From contig CM066033.1 in assembly GCA_033557465.1 (NCBI GenBank), forward strand, positions 909,132,808 through 909,196,807: a stretch of 64,000 bases of DNA. The letters are read 5' to 3'. Below, one piece after another: positions 1 through 12,296 of this stretch. Positions within the stretch are counted from its first letter, which is position 1. Each line of letters starts with the position of its first letter. The notes under the pieces are model-generated. The model made no database searches. It was not told where the DNA came from and saw nothing but the letters and a program-made list of their open reading frames with translations. The stretch is from Ichthyophis bannanicus (taxonomy: Eukaryota; Chordata; Amphibia; Gymnophiona; Ichthyophiidae). The position numbers were made by a program, and so were the translations under genes.

Positions 1-222
1 TGGTCATCCTCATGACAATTATTTTTTCCTGGTACCTGCTGCAAAGAGAGGAAACAGCCACTGATGTAGCCTAGCACAGCTAATTCCCTGCTTCTGAACC
101 TCATGGAATAGAAGATACCATTGCAAGGGAACCTATGTTAAACAGGTGACATGGTCATGATCTGCAGGGGTTAGAAGATAAGAAGAAATTAGGCCTTACC
201 TGCTAATTGTCTTTCCTTGAGT

Positions 223-343
223 TCTCTCCAGGCCAGTCCAGGAACAGAAGGGTTGTCAATCCCATTCAGCAGCTAAGGACTGAAAACTGAAAAGTTTCTC
301 CTGACAGACTATCTAGCTCCCCCTGACGTCAGCTACTCAGTCT
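223..343. repeat. DIRS-A left inverted terminal repeat
   Basis: About 120 bases match the reverse complement of 5763-5876 with few differences, including the shared blocks GGCCAGTCCAGGAACAGAAG and GACAGACTATCTAGCTCC. Bases 181-222 lie outside the mutual repeat but are copied in the internal complementary region. Confidence 0.9.
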
Positions 344-651
344 ACTTACTGTCCAAGCAGCTCACCAGCTACCAAAAACCTCCTAATCGATCAGTTTAAC
401 TGTGGAGCTATGTATAAACCAAACAAAAAAGCCCCGCTAACTGCACTCTAGCGTTGCATCCCTTTTTTTTTGTTTGTTTTCTTTTTTGTTTGTGTTTTTG
501 TTATTTTTTATTATTATTATTAGTTTTTGTCATACTCTTTTTTGAACGCCTCAAACGCCTTTACTGCTCCCCATGCACCGCCAAGCATGGAAGCTCTAGC
601 AGCCAGCCGCGTGCTCTTAGTGCCAGCTCGCAACCGCAATGGGTGGGTCTT

Positions 652-749
652 GGACTGGCCCGGAGAGAACTCAAGGAAAGACAATTAGCAGGTAAGGCCT
701 AATTTCTTCTTCCTCTTTGTCTCTCCGGGCCAGTCCAGGAACAGAAGGG
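652..749. repeat. DIRS-A internal complementary region
   Basis: Bases 652-703 are the reverse complement of the left end (about 181-232) and bases 704-749 are the reverse complement of the right end (about 5842-5886). The two halves abut, so the region equals a circular junction of the element ends. In the DIRS family model this serves as template to complete the ends of the circular cDNA. It lies just past the recombinase C-terminus. Confidence 0.9.
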
Positions 750-766
750 AAGTACCAAAGCAGTCC

Positions 767-1726
767 CTAAACATGGGAGGGTCCTGTGAGCCCAGCCACA
801 ATTGTTGCAGCCCCAACTCTCGCATCCTCCCTTGCATGCACATCCAAGCGATAATGTCTAGCAAACGTGTGAAGGGAAGACCACGTTGCCGCTCTACAGA
901 TGTCCACCGGCGGAACCAAGGCCAACTCCGCCCACAACGTCGCTAACCCCCGGGTAGAATGAGCCTTAACGCACCCCGGAGGCGACTGACCTCTAAGCTC
1001 GCACGCCAACTCTATCGCCCGCTTCACCTAATGAGCAATAGAAGCCTTAGATGCTGCCTGCCCTTTACGTTTACCTGCAAAGAGCACGAACAGTCAATCC
1101 GATCTTCGAAACGGCTTGGTCCTCTTAAGGTACTTACGAAGCACCCGGCCCAGATCCAAGAGCCTCAACGATCTGGGTATCTCTCCTCCTTCTCCGCTCG
1201 AGAAAGTTAGTAGAGAAACCGGCTGGTTCATGTGAAACTCTGACACTACCTTAGGAAGGAAGGATGGGACTGGTCTCAAAACTACCTTCTCTGCCGAGAA
1301 CTGCAGAAACAGGCTTCGACATGAAAGAGCTTGTAGATCCGAAATTCTACGTGCCGAGCATAAGGCTACTAGAAAAACCGTCTTCCAGGAAAGATGCTGT
1401 AAACTAACGGAATTACCTGCCTCGAAGGGCGGCTGGGTCAAGGCTTCCAAAACTAAATTCAAATCCCAAGCCGGCATCACGGAACGCACTGGCGGTCTGA
1501 TATTCCTGGCCGCCCTGAGGAAGCGATGCACATCCGGATGCGCAGACAGCACCACGCCCTGCACCTTGTCCCTGTAGCACGCTAGTGCCGCTAGCTGGAC
1601 CTTGCGTGTATTAAGCGCTAGACCTTTCTCTAGCCCCCCTTGAAGGAAGGCGAGAATAGCTGGAAGAGGTGCGGAAAAAGGACGCAATCCCCTCTCCAAG
1701 CACCAAGCCTCAAAAATCCGCCACAC
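767..1726 (-). pseudogene. DIRS-A tyrosine recombinase, two in-frame stops
   Basis: One continuous minus-strand frame encodes the phage-integrase-type recombinase that inserts circular DIRS cDNA. The N-terminal SAM-like part is followed by SARRISDLQ, which holds the first catalytic Arg. HSTRG holds the His-x-x-Arg pair, and HTFARHYRLD near the C-terminus holds the probable nucleophilic Tyr. The frame is closed by TGA at 1094-1096 and TAG at 1028-1030. The surrounding reading is otherwise intact, which suggests CGA to TGA and TGG to TAG changes, typical of C-to-T decay. It lies directly downstream of the RT/RNase H gene, as in other DIRS elements. The family call is strong; loss of function is inferred from the stops. 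Confidence 0.9.
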
Positions 1727-3847
1727 TCAAACATATGCCAGGGAAGTTGACCTGCGCCTGGACTTTAGCAAAGTAGCGATCACAGCCGCGGAATAGCCCC
1801 TCCGCCGGAAGCGCTCCCTCTCAATAGCCAAGCCGTAAGCAAGAACCGATCCACCTGCGGCATTAAGACCGGACCCTGATATAAGAGATTGGACCGGTTG
1901 GGCAGGCACCACGGGCGATCCACCAGCAGTCGCACCAGATCTGCATACCACGGCCTCCTTGGCCAATCCAGAGCTATGAGAATCACGGTACCCTCGTGAC
2001 CCGCAATCCTCTGAACCACTCTGCCGATCATCAGCCACGGCAGGAACACATAAAGCAAGACGTCCCTCGGCCAGGGTTGTACCAAACCATCCAGGCCCTC
2101 TGACATACGCTCCCTGTGTCGGCTGTAAAATCAAGTCGCCTTGGCATTGGCGAATGTCGCCATCAGGTCCATGACCGGCTGACCCCACCGTACAGAGATG
2201 TGGTGGAAGACCGCCGCATTTAGCTCCCACTCCCCGGGATCTAAGGTATGGCGACAGATAGTCAGCCTGAACATTGTCTTTTCCCACCACGTGCGCCGCT
2301 GAAAGCGCCAACAGATGATTCTCTGCCCAGATAATCAAAAGCTGGCTCTCTGCCAACAAGGCGGCACTGCCCGTGCCCCCTTGCCGATTGATATACGAAA
2401 CTGTTACCAGATTGTCCGAGAACACGCGAACCGCTCTGCCCACAACGAGGCTCTGGAACTCCAGCAGCGCCCACCGCACCGCTCGGAGCTCCAACAAATT
2501 GATTGGCGCCCCGCTCTCCGCTGCGGAGCAGGAGCCCTGCGCCACCTGAGCTTGATAATGAGCTCCCCACCCGACGAGACTGGCGTCTGTCGTGACCAAC
2601 ATCCAATCTGGCTCTTTTAGGGGAACTCCAGCCTGAAGATGCTGCGGGTCTAGCCACCAATGAAGCGAGGATGCCACTTCCTCCGGACACGGCAACCTGC
2701 GGTGCAGGGGATGGAGCTGAGGGGACCATTGGCTCAGTAAGAAGCTTTGTAGAGGTTGCATATGGGCCCTGGCCCACGGAACGAGATCTAAGACCGCCGC
2801 CATGGACCCTAGGAGTTGCAAATACCTCCAGGCCGTGGGAGCCTTCAACTGCAGAAATGCCCGCACTTGCCATAGAATCTTGTGAACACGTTCCTCGGGA
2901 AGGAACATGGATCCAATCTGAGTGTCGAACAACGCCCCTAAATAAGTGAGACGACATGTCGGCAATAACCGACTCTTTGCCTGATTGATTATCCAACCTA
3001 GACTTTCTAGAACCTGCACCACCCGAGCCGTTGAGGAAACCGAATCCGCGTGAGAACGAGCTCGAATCAACCAATCGTCGAGGTAGGGGTGAACGTGGAT
3101 CCCCTCCTCCTGCAATGCCGCCGTCACTACCACCATGACCTTCGTGAAGGTCCGAGGAGCCGTGGCCAACCCGAACGGTAATGCCCGAAACTGAAAGTGA
3201 CCCATTGGCATGGCAAAACGCAGAAACTTGTGATGCTCGGCTCGGATGGGAATGTGAAGGTACGCCTCCGTGAGGTCTATTGACGAGAGCACCTTGCCTG
3301 GTTGCACCGCTCGAATCACGGATCGCAGTGTCTCCGTACGAAAGTAAGGCACCCGCAAACACCGATTGACATGTTTGAGATCGAGGATGGGTCGAAAAGA
3401 CCCCTCCTTCTTGGGGACCACAAAATAAATCGAGTACCGACCTAAGCCGCACTGGTCAGGTGGCACCGGAACCACCGCCTTGAGCCGCAACAACCGCAGA
3501 AGCGTGTCCCGCACCGCATTCCTCTTTGCTTGAGACCCGCACGGAGACCTCACGAAGCAGTTTGGCAGAGGCTGAGCAAACTCCAACGCATAACCTTCGC
3601 GTATGATCTCTAGGGCCCAACGGTCCGTGGTTATGGAGGTCCAGATGGAGAGGAACCCTTGCAACCGGCCGCCCACCGGCACCTCCGCCTGAACCTGCCG
3701 CCCTTCATTGCGGCTTCTTGGAGGCATTCTGCTGAGGGGGCAAGTATCCCCTACCAAACCCCCTCGCTCCACGAAAGGGCTGACCTCTCGAACCAAATCA
3801 ACCTCGCTGATAAGGTGCAAAACGAGGTCCTCGAAACCTGCGAGCAT
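1727..3847 (-). pseudogene. DIRS-A reverse transcriptase / RNase H, C-terminal frameshift
   Basis: The 706-codon frame encodes the polymerase that copies DIRS RNA to DNA and the RNase H that removes the template. RT motifs in order are FRPILDLKHVN, SSIDLTEAYLHIPI with the first catalytic Asp, FRALPFGLATAP, and HPYLDDWLI with the Asp-Asp pair intact. RNase H residues sit in TTDASLVGWG, NLLELRAVRWAL, FSDNLVTVSYI and GKDNVQADYLS. Near 2250 an apparent one-base insertion shifts the frame. The expected linker towards the recombinase continues instead in the 1780-2106 frame (LYVFLPWLMIGRVV...VILIALDWPRRPWYADL), where DIRS elements often carry a Dam-like region. The last roughly 160 codons of the long frame are therefore out of frame. 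The catalytic domains look intact; the C-terminus does not. Confidence 0.92.
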
Positions 3848-5394
3848 CTCTGGTTTGACCCCTGAGCTGAGATCCGGGCCTCGGCGTCCTAGGACAATCC
3901 TCTGGCAGCCGCCTGCCTTTGGAATCTCCTAGATCTTTCACAATTTTTTCCAGAGCCTCCCCAAAAAGCAGCTTACTGAGCTTTATAGGGCAGCTTACTG
4001 AGCCGAGTCTTAGAAGATGCATCCGCTGCCCAATTCCTCAGCCAGAGAAATCTACGGGTGGCTACAACTGATGCCATGGATTTTGCGGAAATTCTAACCA
4101 AGTCGTAGAAGGCGTCCGCCAGGTAAGCCGCCGCGGACTCTAGCTTCACTCCCTCGGTCCCCAAGGACCCTTCCTTGTCCCCTCCAGACTCCCCCTGGAG
4201 CCAGCAGATGGAAGCTCGTGACACATATGCTCCGCAAACTGACGCTTGCAGCGTAAGTGCACATGAATCAAAAACTTGTTTCAAAATGGTTTCTAACCTC
4301 CTATCCTGAAGATCCTTGAGAGCCGCGCCACCTTCCACCGGAATGGTCGTCTTCTTCGTTACCGTGGAGACTAAGGCGTCCACTTTAGGCATGCGTAACA
4401 ATTCCTTCTCCTCTTGCAGTACCGGGTAGAGACGTCCCATAGCCCGACTACCGCGCAAGGACGCCTCCGGGCATTCCCACTCAGACTCAATCATTTGCTT
4501 GAGCACTCTATGGACCGGAAAACACCGATGTTCCACTTTAAACCCCTGTAACAAGGGATCCTCTAACGGCTCTTGTGGGACCGTGGGCATGACAATATTA
4601 AGCGCTGCCAATGACTGCACAATCAGAGCTCCCAGCTCCTCCTTGCGAAATACCCGAAAAACATTAGGGTCATCGCCTGGTGCAATCTCCCCCTCTTCCG
4701 GTTCCCCTGACCAGGAATCCAAATCTGCCTCAGATATGAGCTCTCCTTCCTCCCCCAAAGGAGGGGTAGAGAGCGAGGGCCCCAAGAAATCAGCCCCATT
4801 ACCTGGGAGTCTATCCACTTTAGAGGTTCCCTCACCTGGATCTGATCCCTGAACTACCATCTGCGGCTCTGCCAAGATGGGAGGGGGAACTGAGGGCTGT
4901 GATAAAGCTGTGCTGCCAGCCTGCTCTACTTTCAAAAGGTATGCTCTATGGAGCGCCAAAATGAAATCCGGGGAAAACGACGACTCCACATTGTGAGACA
5001 CTTTTTCAGGGAGCCCTTTAGTCCTCTCCTCAGCAGAGGAGGGCTTTTTGGACTTTGCTTTCCTTTTTTCCGGCTTTCCCTGAGGCGTGGAAGAAGGAGT
5101 CCCTGGAGATAAAATGGCCACCATTCCCGCCATTATCTGCTTGCCTTTAGAGGCCTCCCCGACATCGCCCGACGGCGAAACAGTGTCCATTAAGCTCCCA
5201 AACACTCTCTCCAACTGACAACTGCCGCGAAAACAGGATCTACAGACCCCCGGTCCGGCCAGCCCTCGGCGGTTCCCACACTGCAGACAACTCGCCGACG
5301 CTGTCAACATACGCTCCCGCTGAAATGGGCAGCGATGGCTGAAGGAAGCAAAGCCCGACAGAAGCCCGCCCGGCCTCCTAGTGCCCCGCAACAC
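3798..5394 (-). pseudogene. DIRS-A gag-like protein, truncated by a short duplication
   Basis: A 473-codon frame (3973-5394) occupies the first position of the element, where DIRS elements encode their nucleic-acid-binding gag-like protein. Near the N-terminus CLQCGNRRG...GVCRSC gives two CxxC pairs, a possible zinc-binding knuckle. The middle is acidic and rich in Pro and Ser, and the C-terminal half contains predicted helical stretches. A 14-base sequence occurs twice, 22 bases apart (3968-3981 and 3990-4003), and puts a stop after LSKLPYKAQ. The likely continuation (LLFGEALEKIVKDLGDSKG...) lies in another frame at 3798-4000 and runs into the RT gene. I infer that the duplication truncated a longer gag. 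The family call rests on position, the CxxC pairs and similarity to the partial gag at 51198-51767. Confidence 0.78.
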
Positions 5395-5762
5395 TCACCG
5401 GGCCTACAGAGACTATAAGCAGCCCAAACTCACCAGACTGGCCGCACTCCCACTTCCCGCTGCTAGCGGGACACGGAGGAACAATAATAAATGGCAGAGG
5501 GAGGAAAATCTGGGGCTCCCAGCGTCTCCCTTTCTAGCTGTGCCACGATGGTACTTTGGCGGTGAGCAGGCTCTGCCCCCAATCGCAAATACCGTTGCCA
5601 GCAAGCTTTTTAAAGTAGCCAAACTGGTATGGGAAGGATGCTCTGCTAGAACACCTAAAAACCCCCAGTCCTGGTTAAAACCAAACTCCTAACTGCTGAT
5701 TTCTCTTAGCCTCTCCGGGAGCCTAACAGGCTACACGTCCTATTCAGCTGCTGAGGACTGAA

Positions 5763-5876
5763 AGACTGGGTAGCTGACGTCAGGTGGAGCTAGATAGTCT
5801 GTCAGGAGAAACTTTTCAGTCCTCAGCTGCTGAATGGAATTGACAACCCTTCTGTTCCTGGACTGGCCCGGAGAGA
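5763..5876. repeat. DIRS-A right inverted terminal repeat
   Basis: This is the reverse complement of 223-343, and both copies include the block TAGCTGACGTCAGG or its complement. The right end is at about 5886, judged from the junction preserved in the internal complementary region. Confidence 0.9.
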
Positions 5877-5886
5877 CGAAGAGGAA

Positions 5887-6699
5887 AGTTCAGTGATTCT
5901 GCCATGAAATATCTGGTCCTAATTGCATTAGCCCGAACAAGTCTACTCACTAGACTTGTTCATTCTGAGATAAGTGAAGTCTGTACATAGAGCAGAGCAA
6001 GCTGTAGGAGGGTTCAGTCTAGCTTAAGTCTAGAACTCTCTATGCTTATCATCCTTTGAAATGGCAAGCCAAGAGTAATTCGATCAGACCTGTCCCCGGG
6101 CTTTTTATTATGTCACCAGTTCATCTCTGTAGTGTCTCTTCTTTTCCTGGTCCCTGGGCAGCATAGGTCACAATAATACTGAGTGCTTCATGTCCCAATG
6201 ACCCCCCTCTTCTTTATTGTACACATTCACTTTAAAGTGGAAACGTGTGGGTGTTGGGAAGAGGTGGCTGCAAAGACACAGAACATAGATGTTGCTCACT
6301 GTTCCTATAGCCCATGCTACTGCTATTGCACCACGCTGCCACTGGAGCAGTCAAGAAGAGACAGCAAGAGGAGATGGAGGCTCAGAAGCAGCTAAAGAGT
6401 GTGGCGACAAGGAGCAGAAGATATGGGTTGTTGGAGGGAAGGAGGAAAGAAAAGAAAGATGGGAAGGAGAGAGGAGATGAGAGATTGAACTAAAGAGCTT
6501 TTTTTATATGTTCACACTGCAGAATTCACTACTTTTTATATATTAATAAGATTGAGAGTATCCTGCCTTTTAGAAAACAGATAAGGAGCTTCTTTATGGA
6601 ATTGCTTATGGAAAGTTATCCCTTACATTATTAAGGTAGAATTTCTGGAACATAATATCGGGCCAGAGTTTATAGCTGTGTAATCACCAAACCAACCAT
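5887..6699. other. No gene recognised
   Basis: This is unique-looking sequence with short open frames only. I see no repeat family, RNA gene or coding similarity here. Confidence 0.5.
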
Positions 6700-7065
6700 C
6701 ACAAAAGCCTGATAACTCCCCATCCAGTGATTTGAAAAGAGAAGAAAAGAGCAAAAATCCCCAAGATGTATCCCACAACTAGCACCTACAGGATCCTAAT
6801 CCTAATACTGTTCCTCATGCTTCCAGATGCTTCTTCTACCCAACATGGAATAATTCCAACTCTCCATGAAATCAGGCACCCCAGACTCATAAAGATTATT
6901 ACCATGCTGTCCTATACAATGGCACGCAAACAGCAACCTCTCCACCCACCCCTCAAGTATGCACTAATCAATGCTTGCTCAGCACGAAATAAGATCCACA
7001 CCATAGGTGACTACATTAATGACAAAAACATAGACATAACTGAAGTCATTCTAGAGCATGAATAA

Positions 7066-8200
7066 GCGGTCTGGATGTGTAGTGCATGAAAATGTCCAGC
7101 ACCATATCCTGAAAAACCCAGACCTACACGTACCTGGCACTAGTATGGGCATCTCAGTATGTGGGCAGTAGGGGGCGGAGCAGGGGCATGGTCAGCCACA
7201 GAGACATACCAAGCATATTCAGGGAAGGACCTTGTATGTCTGTGGCATTTCAGCCATACTTCCACATTATACCTGCGGAAATGTAGGAGGACATAGATAT
7301 TTTACTGCTCTGCTCTCCAAAACATCCCATTTAGATGAATGGATCTGACAAGTATGCCATGAACTGGTGTGTCTTCAGTCATGGGGAACACCAGATGCAG
7401 AGGTAAAGAATAGAATGCAGAGGTGATGGAGGTATGTAAGGTTTTTTTGTTGTGCCATCAAGTCAGTGTTGACTCATAGTGACCCAGCTACCTCTGGGTT
7501 TTCTTGGAAATGTATCACTGGAAGTAGATTGCCAGCCTTTTCTTCTGAGGCAATGGAGGGTAAAGTGACTTGCCCAAAGTCACAAGGAGTGCCAGTGGGA
7601 ATTGAACCCTAAATTTTCTGGGTACTAGGCAGTTGTTCTATCCACTAGCCTACTCCTCCACTCCAAGGTAAGGTAAGGAAAGAATAATACAGATGCCTAC
7701 AGAAACATAAAGAACAGCAAGTGTTCAGTTGGGCAATGCTGACAACTTCTGTTTGTGCCAATGGAGCCAAGCCAGGGTACCCCAACATTTCCCATGTTAT
7801 GTTAATGCGACCAAGTAAGTACCCAGGGCTAAGCAGGGAGAGTCAGAGCACAAGATGCAACTGCCTATCAAAGGGTGTTGTGGAATGTGCCAGAAAATTA
7901 TACCATTTCCTCACGAAATAACAGACCACATGAGTGGTGGCGGATGCCATGGATGGCACTCTCTGCAAAGGCATATGTTTCCCTGTTATGATGCAGCACT
8001 CCCATGATCTATGCACCACCATTGCACTATGAGATATTGTTGGCTGTACCCACACATATTATGGAGCACCAGCACTGCCTTGGAAGCCAGGCAAGATAGG
8101 TTCAATTTCCAGCAGTACCTAATGTGGCCACATTCAAAGAACCCTAGCCATGAAAAAGGAGGGACTCTATTAAATTACAAGGAGCAAAAATAAGGTCTAA
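7066..8200. other. Insertion of unknown type within L2-C, containing a SINE
   Basis: This block interrupts the L2-C endonuclease reading. Apart from the SINE at 7440-7665 I recognise nothing in it. The small open frames (for example 7721-7921) have no motif I can name. Confidence 0.45.
7440..7665 (-). mobile_element. tRNA-derived SINE (V-core/MIR-like)
   Basis: On the minus strand the tRNA-like head reads GGAGGAGTAGGCTAGTGG (box A region), then GGGTTCAATTCCCACTGG (box B), then CTTGTGACTTTGGGCAAGTC, a core shared by MIR-like SINEs. It continues into a GGTTTTCTTGG-type segment that also occurs at 57712-57790. It resembles other SINEs at 33141, 36153, 42873, 45567, 56706, 57062 and 60897. Confidence 0.8.
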
Positions 8201-9925
8201 AGTGATCACCCCCAACTGGAGCCAAACATCTCTCCAGTTCTCTGGACTGATCATGCCACAATTACCTTCACACTGCCACAAAGCATCCATAATCACAAAA
8301 TTGCACACCCACATTACAAGTGCCACTTTAAACTATTTGCAAAGCAGTCCTTCCTAAAATAGTTATGTCCACACCTGGATACATAAATACCCGACCTAGA
8401 TCACCTGATACAAAACAGGAACAATACAATAGCCTCTGCTGCTATTGCCTCACCACAAAAAACAATAACACAACCATCAGCCACCAACATGCTTCCTGGT
8501 ATTCCAATGAAGTAAAGCAACTAAAACGAAAACTCAGGCAACTCAAAAGGAGATGGAGAAGAACAAAAGATGCCAACCTCAGAGAAGAACACTTAACTAA
8601 GCAGAAGGAGTACACCTCACTAATAAATAAATGTAGAAAGGAATACCACTCAAATATCATAATGAAATCACTCAACCATCTCAGAGAGCTATTCTCTATT
8701 GCAACTTCGCTCACAAAAGACCCCACTCAAGATTCTAACCTCAGCACTGATGCAAGCCTTAAGTCACAAATGGCTGACTAGCTTCATAGCAAGTTCAATC
8801 CAACCAACCCCAATTCCATTACTACATACAGTCCAATCACCACAAACTACATCCACAGATAAAACATATTCAAAATGATATTAACAGAGGAACTCAACGA
8901 CATCATTTCCAATGTTAACACTACCACATCTTCATTAGACCTATGTCCAGTGTTGTGGATTAAGATCTCAAGAGCTGAATTATTCCCAATGATTCAAAAA
9001 ATCATTCATGCCTCTCTCAAGGCTACATGCCCTCCTTTCTCAAGAAAGCTTTGATCAGACCAATACTAAAGAAATCATCACTTGACCCAACTACACCCAG
9101 TTCCTACAGACCCATCTCAAGTATCCTTTTCATTGCCAAGATAATAGAAAAAGCATCAGTTCCAAGAACACATCAACACATCCTAGATCATCGTCAACAT
9201 GGCGTCTGCCCATACCACAGCATCGAAACGCTACTCACAACCCTATTTCACACATTGATCGGAGGAATCGAAAAATCTGGGCAAGACTTCATTATGATAT
9301 TCCTAGACATCTCCACCACATCCAAATCCATAAACCATCACACTCTCATAACCAGACTACAGGAAATCGGCCTCAATGACATGACAATGGATTGGTTTAA
9401 ATCCTATCTGACTGCCAGCAGTAAGTTAAAGTTGGTACATTCACATCAACCCCTTTAAAACAATGTCAAGGTGCACCTCAGGAGTCTTAAGTGTTCGCCA
9501 TCCTCTTTAACATTTGCTTACAACCAATATGTGCAATACTAAGAAAACACCGCATTCTATACCACATATATGCTGACGACATTATGATCTACACTCTATT
9601 CTCCACAAAAACTTCTGACTACATAACCATCACAGTCTGTTTCAATGCAGTCATACAGTGCCTCACAAACCTGAACCTCTCAGTAAACCACAATAAATAT
9701 GAAGTGCTCCATATAACAAGGGACTCAACTTTCACCCTCCCAGCAAAGATAAAAATCAATGACATGGAGTTACCCAGATATTTAACTTCTGTTTTAACTG
9801 CTATCACGCTTGATCAGAACCTAAATATGCTATCACATATCAAAAGAACAGCTAATATAGTATACCACAAGATAAGAACATTACAAAACCTGCGCCCACT
9901 ATTGGAGACTGGTGATTTTAGATCT

Positions 9926-10926
9926 ACTACTACTACTACTGAACATTTATACAGTGCTACAAGATGTACATAGCACTGCACAGACACATGTAAAAGACGG
10001 TTCCTGCTCATCAGAGCTTACAATCTAGTCAAGATGGACAACACAGTAGCTGTAGATATGGGATACATCTAGGGAAAATGGTAAGGAAACACAAGGGAGA
10101 TCAGATGAGTCAAGATCCGAAAGTGACAGCGAAGAGGTGTTTTTTTAGCATGGATTTGAAAAGGGTCAGAGAAGGTGCCTGACGTATAGACTCAAGTAGT
10201 TTGTTCCAGGCATAAGGAGCAACAAGGTGAAAGGAGCGGTCTGGAGTTAGCAGTAGAAGAGGACACAGATAGAAGCGATTTGCCAGAAGAGTGAAGTTCC
10301 CAAGGAGGGTTATAGGGAGAGATAAGAGAGGAAAGGTAGTGAGGAGCTGCAGAGTGAATGCACTTATAGGTCAGCAGAAGTTTGAACTGGATGAGAAATG
10401 GATAGGGAGCCAAAGAAGTGACTTGAGGAGAGGAGTAATATGAGCATGGCGAAGCTGGCAGAATTTTAGCTGTGTAGCAGAGTGTTGAACAAATTGAAGG
10501 GGAGAGAGATGATTCAGAGAGAGACTAGCAAGGAGTAGGTTACAATAGTTTAGACAAGAGGTGACTAAGGAATGGATAAGTGGCTTAGTAGTGTGTTCAG
10601 AAAGGAATGGGTGCATTTTTGATGCTGTAGAGAAAGAAATGCCAGTTTTTAGCTATCAGTTGGATGTGTGTGAAGAAGGAGAGAAAGGAGTCGAAGACAA
10701 CCCCAAGGTTGTGAGCTGAGGATACAGGGAGGAGTAGGGTGCTATCCACAGAGAGAGAAAGGAGGAAGAGGAAAGGAGGGCTTAGGGGGAAAAATAAGAT
10801 GCTCAGTTTTGGCCATATTCAGTTTCAAGTGGCGGTGAGACATCCAAGCAGCAATGTCAGAAAGGCAGGTAAAGATCCTGGCCTGGATTGCCGAAGAGAT
10901 TTCAGATGTAGAGAGATAGATCTGGG
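9926..10926 (-). mobile_element. L2-B fragment, 5'-truncated, antisense insertion in L2-C
   Basis: The minus strand holds the RT C-terminal third, including HLKLNMAKTEHLIFPPK and LLTYKCIHSAAPHYLSSL, followed by a 3' end with GTAAGCTCTGATGAGCAGG and an AGT microsatellite tail. It is flanked by the six-base duplication AGATCT (9920-9925 and 10927-10932). The same family recurs at 14415-15147 and 34590-35085. No open frame exceeds about 80 codons. Confidence 0.85.
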
Positions 10927-11050
10927 AGATCTGTTTTCTAGGCCATCATAACACCCCACCTAGATTACTGTAACATCCTTTATCAAGGCTGCCACTCAGC
11001 TGCCTTTCCACTATATACACTGACCACATATAACAGGGTAGATACCTAGA

Positions 11051-12017
11051 ATGTCCCCCTCAAGCATCGCTATAGTTGCTCTCTATCTCCTCTCCAGATG
11101 GATTTGTACTGTTACAGCCTTATCGCCTAACCAGTATCACATACCAACTCTTCAGTACCATGGAAGGAGATGGTCAGGTGCTCCCTTCCACAAATCGGAG
11201 GAACCTCACTGCACTCTCCACTCCCACCTACTACACGTCGCACTACAACACAATAAGAAATCAAAGCAAGAAGAAAACTCCCAGCCCCAAAACATAAGAT
11301 GCGCTCTCATAAACGCCCATTCAATACGCAAGAAATAGCCAGTGATCTCCGACATTTTCTCTCTCCACGACCTTGACATTCTCTTGATTACAGAAACATG
11401 GCTCTCCAATGATGATAATGTCCTACTTAACCAACTCTTACCTACCAATTTCGCAATACACACATGCCATAGAATCAACAAAGGAGGAGGAGGAGTACTC
11501 GCCATCACCAAATCCAACCTCCATTTCCACCTGGTCAGCCCAGACAGTACAACACACCTTGAGTCAATCACTATAGCCAACAAACACTGCTCTATCAACC
11601 TCTTATACAGAGCCCCTTCAACAGACCTAGATGCCCTCTCATCAATCATCGACCTTGCCTCCAACAACCAGAGTCCTTGCACACCAAGCTGGGTTCTGGG
11701 AGATTTCAACCTGCCCTCCCTACAAGAGGCTCAGGCGTCAGCCTTCCTCAAAGCTCTCAAGGATTTAGGATATAGCCAACCGGTAAAAGGAACCCACCCA
11801 TGCGAAAGGAGGCATATTGGACCTGATATTCACTCCACAGACAACACTCAATTCAACCAACGCCCTTAGGTTGTCCATCACTGCAGTCCTCTGGTCTGAC
11901 CACAAGTTGATCGTATTCCAATTACCCCTGACCAGAAGCACTCAGAATAAAGCCAGAAGACTGAGCAGCACTGCCAAGGCACCACCACGAAGATTTCAGG
12001 CCTTTGACAAGGACTAG
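11051..12017 (+). pseudogene. L2-A ORF2 N-terminal part: apurinic-type endonuclease
   Basis: The domain nicks target DNA to prime reverse transcription. Signature pieces in order are IRCALINAHSIRKK (11300), ITETWLS with the catalytic Glu (near 11395), NKGGGGVLAI, VLGDFNLP (near 11697) and WSDHKLIVFQLPL (near 11892) with the conserved Ser-Asp-His. A TAG near 11337 interrupts an otherwise continuous frame. A shift near 11820 moves the reading from frame 2 to frame 3, joining the 11342-11869 reading to FTPQTTLNSTNALRLSITAVL. The catalytic motifs survive but the gene is broken. It continues into the RT half at 12297-14105 after a region with stops. Confidence 0.86.
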
Positions 12018-12296
12018 ATTCTGAGTAACATTCGCCCACTCTTTACTGCGACATCACTCAATCCTGAGGATATGGTTTCCGACTGGAACAAAAGACTCAG
12101 TACTCTGGCTATACGTCCACCGCCCAACAAGCCTCCAAGGAAACGGGCCTCCGCAGCCTGGTACTCCACTGAGCTGCGAGCCTCACTCACCCTCCTAAGG
12201 AAGTTGGAAAGACGCTGGCGTTGATCGTACTCCACAGAAGACCAGAGGGCATACAACTCCCACCTTGCAGGGCACCATGAAGCTGTAACTGAGAAT

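Larger units (their letters stand above)
181..5886 (-). mobile_element. DIRS-A: full-length DIRS-type tyrosine-recombinase retrotransposon
   Basis: The element reads on the minus strand in the order gag (3973-5394), RT/RNase H (1727-3847), tyrosine recombinase (767-1726). It has inverted terminal repeats (223-343 and 5763-5876) and an internal complementary region (652-749) that joins complements of both outer ends, which is diagnostic of DIRS elements. These elements integrate a circular intermediate by recombinase and make no target duplication, and none is seen. All three genes are damaged, so this copy cannot move on its own. Confidence 0.93.
6766..9925 (+). pseudogene. L2-C ORF2 remains (endonuclease start, linker, reverse transcriptase)
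   Basis: Codons 6766-7065 resemble the start of L2 ORF2, ending LKYALINACSARNKIHTIGDYI, the first strand of an apurinic-type endonuclease. The rest of the endonuclease is displaced by the 7066-8200 block. At 8365-8781 ASWYSNEVKQLKRKLRQLKRRWRRT matches the basic linker seen in L2-A. RT begins at 9027 with KKALIRPILKKSSLDP and SYRPISSI, and IYADDIMIY near 9570 keeps the catalytic Asp-Asp. Stops at 7063, 8779, 9456 and 9971 and several shifts show it is dead. The family call rests on codon-by-codon similarity to L2-A at 11051-14105. Confidence 0.82.

Noticed and set aside
2262..3452. 396-codon minus-strand frame overlapping the DIRS-A polymerase
   Set aside because: It is an alternate frame of the RT/RNase H gene; the motif-bearing frame is 1727-3847.
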